From Polytrichum commune (Eukaryota > Streptophyta > Polytrichopsida > Polytrichales > Polytrichaceae): a stretch of 64,000 bases of DNA. The DNA lies in assembly GCA_950295325.1 (NCBI GenBank), contig OX485809.1, positions 26,844,001 through 26,908,000 on the forward strand, written 5' to 3'. The notes under the pieces are model-generated. The model did no database searches and was not told the DNA's origin. It saw nothing but the letters and a program-made list of their open reading frames with translations. The stretch's first letter is position 1. Each line of letters starts with the position of its first letter. Below, one piece after another: positions 12,041 through 21,277 of this stretch. The translations under genes were made by a program, and so were the position numbers.

Positions 12041-13631
12041 ACCGGACGCTAAAGGGACCCCAACGAGCTATGTCCGGAGTGACAAACGTTGGTGGGGCCC
12101 ACCACCTCCTTTGCCCCCTGAAACTTTCCGCGTCCCTCCCCACGTAGTCCGGGCAAGGTTGCTCGACATCTCTTCTTAAATGCCCCTCTTCCCCAATGTC
12201 CCCCACTCCAACATAATAACAATTGCCTTTTAGTAGGATTTCTTCAATACCATGGTGTTGTCCATCATCACTCTTGTCCTTCACTGCGACTGTCCTTCAT
12301 GCTTATTGTCCTTCGCCAGGATTAAAGGCCGCTTGTCCATATAACCCATATTGAGTGCACTTCATCTTCAAGGTCCAAAATCCAACATATATGTTCACTT
12401 CCATTGAGTAAATGAGCAATTGGTTGGGATTTCCGTTTCAAAGTGAAACTGCCAATAAAGCATGTAATTAACTTGGAAGTCAAAAACATTGCAAAAACCT
12501 CATTAGCACTGAGGTTATAATTATTGTGACTTACCATTGAAAGGGGTTTTGTCATTCTAAAATGGAACTAAATTTAGTGCTTTATTGTTAGTGTGTTTAA
12601 TTTTGTTAATACCTTCTACTTTCACAAAAGTATTCTTACACATTCCAACAAGTGAAGTGTGATTAAATATCAATAATTATAATTAAGCCTAATCAAATCA
12701 GAGAGTATGCTTACCAAATTAATTAAGCCTAATTAATTATGAATGCACTTGCTGGAATGAATCATGACTTAATTTAGATATGAGGAATGCCATGCTTGAT
12801 TAGACTTGTTTAGGATGTATTATGCCTGATTAGGCTAAATGCACTTTGTTGTACTTAATAGGGCTTAATTAGTTTGAATGTGTATGAATACTTGTAGAAA
12901 CCAAGGCCTTGACCTAATTACCTTCTAAGACAGTTAATTATGCTTAATTACATTTAATCACACTTCATTAGCTGGAATGTGTATGAATATTTTTGTGAAA
13001 GTAGAAGGTATTAACTAAACTAAACACACTAACAATAAAACGCTAATTTTAGTTCCATTTTAGAATGACAAAGCCCCCTTCAATGGTAAGTCACAATAAT
13101 TATAACCTCAGTGCTACTAAGGCTTTTGCAATGTTTTTGACTTCCAAGTTATTTACATGTTTTATTGATAATTTCACTTTGAAAAGGAAATCCCAATCAA
13201 TTGTTTATTTACTCAATGGAAGTGAACATATATATTGGATTTTGGACCTTGAAGATGAAGTGCACTCAATATGGGTTATATGGACAAACAACTTTTAATC
13301 ATGGCGAAGGACAATAGGCATGAAGGACAGTCACAATGAAGGACAATCGCAGTGTATGACAAAACTGAGTCTTGAAGGACAATCGCAGTGAAGGACATGA
13401 GTGATGAAAGACAACACCATGGTATTGAAGAAATTATATTAAAAGGCAATTATTCTTATGTTGGAGTGGGGGACATCAGGGAAGAGAGGCATTTGAGAAA
13501 AGATGTCGGGCAACCTTGCCTAGACCGCATGGGCAGGGACGCGAAAAGTTTCGGGGGGCAAAGGTGGTGGTGGACCCCACCAACGTCTGTCACGCCGGAC
13601 AGAGCTCGTTAGGGTCCCTTTAATGTCCGGC
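12041..13631. mobile_element. Mutator-like foldback element, long arms, 9-bp target duplication
   Basis: Flanked by GTTTGGAGG at 12032-12040 and 13632-13640. The ends are inverted copies (left ACCGGACGCTAAAGGGACC, right complement GCCGGACATTAAAGGGACC), and the arms continue for about 650-690 bp each, 12041-12688 and 12943-13631, around an AT-rich spacer of about 250 bp. A 9-bp duplication and very long TIRs are typical of Mutator-like elements. No transposase is present. Two short frames (starting MTKP and MKDK/MKDM) persist in both arms because the arms are copies; they are probably not genes. A diverged arm-like copy lies at 42570-42990. Confidence 0.88.
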
Positions 13632-13806
13632 GTTTGGAGGGGTTGTGTATCTTGGCATTGGTTAGTTGGTTGAGTGAGTTGTAGAACATGAGGATCCAAT
13701 GTGAAGGAGCTTATCTCCATGGATGCACAGGAGCCGCTATTTGTGGCTTTATGTGAACATTTTGCCTTACATGGTTTATTTTGATTCCCAAGATCACAAA
13801 TAAAAG

Positions 13807-16095
13807 AAAGCTGACGATGCAAAAAAACCTCTTGTCCAGAAAATTGCTGATGCAACTCGTCAAATGCTTGAAAGCAAGGTACTTATGCTTTCTCAAAATC
13901 CCCACTTATGAAACATGCATCTAGTAAAAAAGCTAATTAACTTACGTGTTTACTTCATCCCTAAAAGCATGTGACAACCCATTCTTAATTCAAGTTTATA
14001 TGTCGAAACACAGTTAAGGTGGACTTGAGACGTATATCTACTATCAAGTATTTATTTCTAGAAACATGCTAATAGGGATGATCTAAGCAGTTTGTCATAC
14101 AGGCCTACGGCTTGGTTATGGAACTGATTGGTGAACCGCCTCTGTCATTTTTGTTTTCTTTATACAGAAACTGAGCTACAAAGTGAACTACGCAGTTCTT
14201 GCCAACCTTTGTAATGCAGAGATGCACCACCGCCTTGGGCCATTCCAATACTTTTGTAGAGATTGACAACTATTGTTTCATGCATATTTATAATATTGTG
14301 TACAATCAGGATGGTTTTTGAGATATATTCATGTGAAGACCACCATACATGCTATTGATGCTTTGTTGTGTTCTCAATTTCATAGAGTAGTGGTCCATAG
14401 CTGATACAATCATCATGATTTGTTATCTTTTTGTTAACCATGATGTTTTCTACATGCAGGAGTGGGGGAAGCTTTCTGCAATAGAGGAGGGTACTGAGGA
14501 AGATATGAATGGAAATTTGGGTCCTAGATTTGTGAAAAGGAAGGGCAAGGTGACCTTCACTGATGACGCACAGGTATATTGTTCTGTCTTCCAATCTGTT
14601 TTTGGAACGCACTGTTGTTTCACTATTCTTTTCTGAGCAGAAAATTGTCCAAATTTAGATTATAGTAGAGTTATCTGTAAGTAAAGCAGATGAATCCATG
14701 GCTTTAGTCCCAAACCCTGAGTTTATGAGAATTAATACGAAGTCACCCAAGTTTTCTTAATGCTTGAATCACCATACACACAGAGTTGGTGTTGGGCTAT
14801 TAAAAACGTGCTTTTTAAATTGTCCTACTAGGACTAGCCTTGCATAGGCCAATATGAGATTTAGGATAGAGGGTCCCATGCGCATTGGGATCCTAAGATT
14901 CTCTCAGTTTTTGAGCTGGACAGAGGAGATCCCAAAACTTTCACCCAACTTTCAAATAGGCTCCAATACACAATCCCGGGTACGCAACTCCCGTATTATA
15001 TGGTCCTAATAATAATCACTTATAATGCGTTTTAGTCCAATATTGAGTGATACAATTTGTTTTAATGTAGGAAACCCTTGTAGCCCTTCTAAGAAGGAAT
15101 CCGAAAATGTAATTATATATAGGAAATGAATATATTTTGAAGCATATAATTGCATTAAAAACCTAATTATATGATTTTTTAATACAGGTACCATAGGTCA
15201 AACTACCCAACTTTTTGGACTTTTTAATAAAATTTTAACATTGTGAATGAATTATAATTTTAATGGGAGGCAACTATTCGTGGCTTATAATTTTAATGGG
15301 AGGCTTAATAAATATGCAACCCAACTTTTTTTTCATCTCATTTTATTTAATTTGGTCTTTACCCAACTTTTTTTTCATCTCATTTTATTTAATTTGGTCT
15401 TCACCCAACTTTTTGATCATTTTAATTTGATATAATTTGATATAATTTTTACAAAAGCCGTCCTCTAAGCCATTTTAAGTACGATGCCCCCTGCGTATAA
15501 TATGGGAGTTGCGTACCCGGGTACACAATGAGCTAACGAGCTCGTAATAGAAAGGTTTTTCAAAGAGGGGTCAAACCCAAGGTTTCATCCCTCTTTGAGG
15601 GACTGTACAGATAACTATATTGTGTTAGTAAGGTTCAGATCTTTCCTCGCAATCAAGGATTTATGTAGATGGGAGCTTATGATACAGCTAACAGTTGTTA
15701 AAAAAAATTTATTTTGTTAGTTTAGGTAGAGCTTACAGTGTTTTTACACTATTTACACTAAATTGGAACTTCTCTATGAGATGCTCAAGTTCAAGTGGGG
15801 GGGAATAGTGGAGGAGATGAGGCTTGGAAATTCGGAGTGGAAGCAATTGAGCTGTGTATCTTAAGCCAGCACATGTTCTGTGAGTGGGTTGGGATTGCAG
15901 GTGGCCAGTGCGGCAGGCAAAACAGAGGATAATGATGGGAAGGATGATGAACCAAAATTAGAAGAGGAGGGAGACATTGATGAAGGTGCTGGAGAAGATG
16001 AGGACGAAGAGTATGAAGATGTGCACAACTACAATGATGTGGAATAACCCACATTTGGGGCTGCGGAGGAAGAGGATTACTATGAGGAGTATTGA
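13807..16095 (+). pseudogene. unidentified spliced gene with acidic C-terminal tail, probably decayed
   Basis: Four exon-like blocks lie on the plus strand. 13807-13878 encodes KADDAKKPLVQKIADATRQM and ends at AG/GT. 14168-14266, after TATACAG, encodes KLSYKVNYAVLANL and then reaches TGA. 14460-14573 is a clean phase-0 exon containing EEGTEEDMNG and RFVKRKGKVTF. 15901-16047 follows GGATTGCAG in phase 0 and is strongly acidic (EDEDEEYEDVHNYNDVE). The TAA at 16045-16047 is followed in frame by PTFGAAEEEDYYEEY and TGA, so it may be a premature stop or the true end. The product is not recognised; an RNA polymerase III RPC7-like acidic tail is one weak possibility. The second block does not join the third in frame. 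Confidence 0.45.
14975..15521. mobile_element. hAT-type MITE with 8-bp target duplication
   Basis: TACACAAT occurs at 14967-14974 and 15522-15529. The 547 bp between begin CCCGGGTACGCAACTCCCG and end with its inverse complement (GGGAGTTGCGTACCCGGG). Eight-bp duplications and short TIRs fit hAT. No coding capacity. It contains a 42-bp tandem unit (starts at 15320 and 15362, partial at 15403) and sits in the last intron of the acidic-tail gene. Confidence 0.88.
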
Positions 16096-16099
16096 CTTG

Positions 16100-17400
16100 G
16101 ATTATAGATTCCCAATGCTGCTCTTGTATCTGTATCCCACTGTCTATATTCTTTGTTCCTGAATGTAGAGCTTACAAACAGACAGACAGCCAGGTGACAC
16201 ATCAGATGTTACACAGTAGAAATTATACATCCTTCCATCAAGGAAAACAGAGTTGTACACTATGAATCTCATACGGCACTGCTTCCAAGAATCAGAGATT
16301 CATTGATGGGTCAATTGGCTTGGCATTGAGATGTACAATATGCGAGTTTTCTCTCTAGTTGGATTAAATTGATTAACTGGAGTCATATGAGCCCTTCTGT
16401 AAAGTCTCTAGTGGGTTGTTCCATCAGCACAATGGTACGTTCTAGTGTTGTTACTCAATGTAAAACAGTTTACTCACATGCCATGTGCAGTGCATTTGAT
16501 GAAGATTCAAGACAGTGAATTAGTGATGTGATTGGACAAAAATGTGATCAATGTCTTTGGCCCTGTCTTTAGTTGCCCAGGTCTATACCTACTTTTCTTA
16601 AATAAAATTTGAAGATAACAGTGCCACTACTTGTTAATTATAGGGTGTTCAGCTCAAAGTGGACATTTCATGATGCTCAATATTGCTGCACGTCTGTTCA
16701 AACTTGGTGTGTGAATCATTATGAAATGTATGCCGTAAAAATAGTAAAAACCTTCACTTTCAAAAATGAGTTGACAAATCTCCACTCTACTAATCGCATT
16801 TTCAGACAATTCTACCTAATCCCTGCCAGTCGTTGTGATGAATCTTGCATAGAACGGCAACATGGAGAGCATGAGAGAGAACGGTATTCAAATACTACTT
16901 AGATTCTCCGAGTCAGGAGCTTTGAACTTGCTGGAGGTGTGCGTGAATTTACCTAGTTCTCAAGCAACTCAACATATGTGAAGTAAAGACATTCATCGTC
17001 CTCCGAGCTCCATGCTCCAATTCTGGCCCATTTTGGATCTTCCTCATCATCAATGGTCTGCTTATGTTCTGGAAGGACGACCGATACCAGAACAAAAGTG
17101 CCGTTGGAATCAATTTAGAGACTCACTCAGGGTTTGAATATCATTGACATTCTTAATATTTGCACTCATCGATGGCAGCACCGGGTCGACGGCGTCCATG
17201 AAGCATCAGCAGCCCATGCGGAGCTCAATCCGTTCACCAATAAAATTCAAAATAGTCTTTATCCAAAACTTTTGACGTGGCTCTTATCATCCTTCCCTTC
17301 GTTTCGGGGAAGGCCTGCCTTCCTTCAGCTTTCTCTGGAAATCAAAATCCTCACCACCTACCTCCCAAAGTAAGAACACAGATTGCAGATTGCTCACTCG
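16100..17400. other. no gene seen
   Basis: Intergenic; nothing convincing. GC content rises after about 17160, in what would be the 5' leader of the plastid-type pseudogene. Confidence 0.5.
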
Positions 17401-17430
17401 CGGCAGCTCAAGATTTCCAAGTACTACTGC

Positions 17431-17880
17431 ATGGCGGGTTGTGTGTTTAGCAGGTTAAGTGTGCCAGCCATGGCATCCATTGTTGCACTTCAAGCTGCAT
17501 CGGTGGCCACATTGGCACCGATGTCGTTGAAGAAAGCCGCCATGCCAAGATCATTATCCTCAAAATTTCATCTCTCAGCTTGAAGCAGAGAGTGAACGAG
17601 AAAGCTTCTCGGGGACCTAAGGTGGTGTGCGTAGTGGGAGATGTCTCCGCCGAAGGCACCAACTAACTTGATTGCAGGCGCCATAGTCATGGCCTTGGTA
17701 GGGACAGCCTTACCTATCCTGTTCTCTCGCAAGGATTTGCGCCCGGAGTGCGATGGTGCAGGCATCGTCCGCAAGACCGGCACCACCTTGAATGCCAACG
17801 CAGCCAGGAAGGATCTGCCACAAATTGTCTGCAAGCGTCGCAACGGCCTTGGAAAGATTGGGCAAGAAGACAAGGCCTGA
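17431..17880 (+). pseudogene. plastid-targeted DnaJ-type zinc-finger protein, decayed copy
   Basis: A start at 17470 (MASIVALQAAS) gives a Ser/Ala-rich transit-peptide-like leader that runs into TGA at 17581-17583. Reading shifts at about 17560 to another frame (LKQRVNEKASRGPKVVCVVG) and shifts back after 17655 to PTNLIAGAIVMALVGTALP, a membrane-like segment, then the zinc-finger part. Two half-motifs of CXXCXGXG are visible: R-P-E-C-D-G-A-G and C-K-R-R-N-G-L-G. In each, one expected Cys is Arg (CGC instead of TGC). Between them NANAARKD and QIVC are typical of small plastid DnaJ-like zinc-finger proteins. Two frameshifts and two lost zinc ligands indicate a pseudogene. No intron is seen, so a processed copy is possible. 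Confidence 0.7.
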
Positions 17881-17919
17881 GCGCCATAGCCTAGGCTAAT
17901 AGCCTCCCCACACCTGGTG

Positions 17920-18110
17920 AGGCCAGGCCAGGCCAGTCGGCGACTCCCACCAGCAGGGTCAACTTCTAATAGGCCGCCCACACCTGCTGGTGTGAGGGCC
18001 AGTCGCAGGCTCCTACCATCAGGGTGCCTCTTTTCAAGCGATTTTCGGCAGCGGCAGCGATTGGTCGCAACCGTCGTGCCGCTCACCCGTTCGCTGTTAT
18101 TTACGACCTA
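17920..18110. repeat. dispersed repeat family R1, copy 1
   Basis: Contains TCGGCGACTCCCACCAGCAG and a downstream GCAGCGATTGGTCGCA block, both found again at 18894-19110, and CACACCTGCTGGTGTG, a small palindrome. A third partial copy is at 19968-20045. Confidence 0.7.
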
Positions 18111-18155
18111 GCACACATAATTTTCTTTTGGATTATTAGCTGCTCGTGAACTATG

Positions 18156-18310
18156 ATTGGGGAGAACCGGTAGTTAGTTACAAATGAACCGGATGATTTT
18201 GAGAAATAACTGGTGGAAGTTCAAGACTGTAGGAAAATTACCGAGCATGTTAGAAGAATTTATAGAATATACCCCAACTTAATAAAGGAAAACTAGAGGA
18301 TGTCAACATG
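18156..18310. repeat. GGGGAGAACCGG-family repeat
   Basis: Inverted relative to 19640-19960: ATGAACCGGATGATTTTGAG is the complement of the CTCAAACTCACCGGTTCAT-type block there. See also 10741, 35930 and 40795. Confidence 0.6.
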
Positions 18311-18893
18311 TAACCAGTTGGACTTGCAAACACTAGGATTCTTCAGCCTTCGGGGTTTTGCAGGCCCAGTACGTTTAATACTTTTATTATGTCCATGGCA
18401 CAACTTGCGAGGACGTCTATCATATACCACCAAAGAAATGGTGGTAAATAAATACAAGTAACAAGCCTTTTACAACGGAACCACTACAATTTTCTACAAT
18501 CAAAAAAGGAATTTATAGAATTTACATTTCAAGCGAAGGTGTAAAATCTCCAATAGAGTTGGAAGTCTTATATCAACGTAAGACGATCACGATTTCTTGC
18601 ATTCGCAAATAAAGCAAACATAAAACACCATGCTTTAGCACTGCATAGGAGTACATTGGTAGAAACACTTAAACTGTTGACCTACAAGGAAAAAAGCTGA
18701 CAAGGAGATCTTGAAGTTGTCACTACATAAAATCTTTCTAAATCCTCCAAGTTTTATGTAGCAACAGGAATCCGTAATATTTTGAGAAATGAAGACTAGC
18801 TTCCATCTCGTAGACGCAGTTACGACATCTCTACTGAGGCTCGAAATACTAAGGTTTTATGAAAAGTACGGCGTCTTTGTCCAACACGTTTAT

Positions 18894-19110
18894 GGAGACA
18901 CGCCCACACATACTGGTGGCAGCGAACGGTGTTCGCCCGTTCACTGCCGCCCACCACCAGTATGTGTGGGGGGCCTATAAGTGATTTTATAGGCCAATCG
19001 GCGACTCCCACCAACAGGGTCGAACTTCTAAGTGACTTTATAGCAGTGGCAGCCACTGGTCGCATCGATCCTGCCACTCGTTCGTACGTTGCTGTGATCG
19101 GTAATTTCAC
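18894..19110. repeat. dispersed repeat family R1, copy 2, with hairpin
   Basis: Starts with a strong foldback: CACACATACTGGTGGCAG (18905-18922) pairs with CACCACCAGTATGTGTG (18951-18967) around GAACGGTGTTCGCCCGTTC. Then follows the TCGGCGACTCCCACC block shared with 17920-18110. Confidence 0.75.
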
Positions 19111-19225
19111 ATGCTAGATAAATTTGTATTATTAGATAATTTCAAGTGAGATAATTTCGCACTACTACATAATATCGATCGAGATAATTTTTCACTTCTA
19201 GATAATTTCAAGCGAGATAAATCAT
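19110..19225. repeat. short TAGATAATTTCAAG tandem-like repeats
   Basis: TAGATAATTTCAAGYGAGATAA recurs twice with related TAGATAA copies between them. Non-coding. Confidence 0.5.
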
Positions 19226-19639
19226 TACGTTTTCACCTTCGTAATGAGTGAGTCTACATAGAGGCCTTGAATTCATATCTCTATAACTACACTAAATATG
19301 ATATTCATGCAAAGCTTACTATGTGGAATTACGCAATGCTATATTTATTTACTATACATCTCATATTTTACAAACAAATGTTAAATTGATAGTTTGGACA
19401 TTAAAAAACATTGACAACTTTACTTGGTAAAAATTTATTTCATTAGTAAAAGGATATAACACCTTGTAAATCCAAATAGTAAGTCACACTAAATATCTTA
19501 TTTGACTAATTGTCCATGGAGATTTTTTTGGCATGATCGGTTAAAATTCTATTCTTTCCAAGTTTGATTGGTTACATATTGCGTGAACTTTTGGTTTTTT
19601 CTTTATTAATTTGAGGTATATTCTCTATATTCCTCTAGA

Positions 19640-19960
19640 ACGCTTGATAAGTTTTGTGAGGTCTTGTTCAACCGGGTTATTTCTCAAACCCACCGGTTCA
19701 TCTTTGTAACTCAAGGTACAAAATTATCGTGAAGTCTCGAACTTCAACTGGGTTATTTCTCAAACTCACCGGTTCATCTTTGTAACTTAAGGTATAAAAT
19801 TATCATGAAGTCTCGAACTTCAACCCCGTTATAATTCTCAAACTCACCGGTTCATCTTTGTAACTTAAGATACCAAATTCTCCTGAAGTCTCGAACTTCA
19901 ACCCGGTTATTTCTCAAAATCAACTAGTTCATCTGTAACACCCACCGGTTCTCCCTGGTT
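19640..19960. repeat. 76-78-bp tandem repeat, about four copies
   Basis: GAAGTCTCGAACTTCAAC recurs at 19731, 19807 and 19885 with a diverged first unit near 19654; each unit ends ACCGGTTCATCTTTGTAAC. Same family as the GGGGAGAACCGG repeats. Confidence 0.8.
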
Positions 19961-19967
19961 CTCGCCC

Positions 19968-20045
19968 ACACTTACTGGCGGCAGTGAACGGGGTTCGCCC
20001 ATTCACTGCTACCCACCACCAACATGTGTGGGCGGCCTATTACTT
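19968..20045. repeat. dispersed repeat family R1, copy 3 (hairpin only)
   Basis: CCACACTTACTGGCGGCAGTG pairs imperfectly with CACCACCAACATGTGTGG, the same foldback as at 18905. Confidence 0.65.
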
Positions 20046-21270
20046 AAGATGCTGCATTGCAAACACACTATCGGGGAACATAGGACGACGTGACCGCCTC
20101 CAAGTACCTTCATGCCTAATAACCAATGGTCTCAACCAATGTACAAATGACATGTGGCAAAATTACAAGGAAAAAATAATGATTAAATGTCAAAGTAAAA
20201 TGTTTTATAATGTGGTTTAATTCCACAGTCCTCTACTTTTTTGTCGACTACACATGTCAATTTTGCTCTTGAAACATGTGTGCCTCACACCTCCATAACC
20301 GATGGCTCATCCAAGTGGTGAGCCACTTCCAACAACTCTCGCATTTTTTTTCTATCCACGCAAAGGACGACTCATCCATACCCTATGATCCACATTCATG
20401 AATCGACCGGTTATGTCTCATAATGAACGAGAGTCGATGAATGTCTCATTGTTATCACAACTTGTCGTTCACTCACCTCCCACCCGTTAATCTGTAGTCC
20501 ACAGCAATACTTCACATGTACAAGAGAGCACTAATTCGATAGGAGTAGATTGATTTCACAATATTGACCATTCACCCTCTCCATGACAACCACTCACAAG
20601 GTGTATTGCAGACCACTAATTAGCAAGAAATCAATTGATTTATATAAATGAATTTCACCCCTTCCACAAAATTAGAGTCAGGAGACTACTAATTAGTGTG
20701 AATCACTTGTATGACATCTGGATACGGTCTGTGTACCGACAGTAGACCTGCAACGTCAGAAGAGTTCGCAATTTAGCATTTCCCAATTTGATCTAAAAGT
20801 GGTAGAACACTGTCACACGTGCTTGGAGGTGAACTGATGAAGCAGCTATGAATCTCCAAGATTTAATCCAAGCCGTAATTCCTGACATCTTTACGTCTCA
20901 GATAGGATCAGAGTTTATTATACATGAAGGAAGTTTCTGGCAAAGCATGTCAAAGAAGTGCAAAGGAAGTGAATTTCAGTATGCATCAAAATTGATATTG
21001 CAATCCGGATTTCTGCGACGGATGTCAGATGTCAACCTGATTTGCACCTGACCTCAAGAAATGTGTTAGGCGCTCACCTTCACATTTCTGACTTCGTGAT
21101 GACCTCATCGGCGAGTCAAGTAGAGGTCAAGTCTGTAAGTCTCCGACGAAGTTACATCTTGCGCATAGCTTAATCACAGTCTAGGGATTGAAGTTTAGGG
21201 TGGAATAAGTACAAGAGAGTTACAAAGCTTTGCTGCTGGCAAAACTACCTCACAGGATTTCGACGTAGTC
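20046..21270. other. no gene seen
   Basis: No convincing coding region. This is the 3' flank of the 617-residue gene. Confidence 0.5.
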
Positions 21271-21277
21271 TATGGCC

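Noticed and set aside
12322-13298. Two similar 77-residue frames (MTKP…) on opposite strands
   Set aside because: They are the two arms of the foldback element; similarity comes from the inverted repeat and not from coding constraint.
15791-16054. Minus-strand open frame rich in His and Pro
   Set aside because: It is the antisense shadow of the acidic exon on the plus strand.
17731-17850. C-to-U RNA editing to rescue the two Cys codons
   Set aside because: The gene is nuclear and has frameshifts, so decay is the simpler explanation.
17568-18086. 172-residue minus-strand frame
   Set aside because: Antisense to the plastid-type zinc-finger copy and repeat R1; the plus-strand motifs are far more specific.
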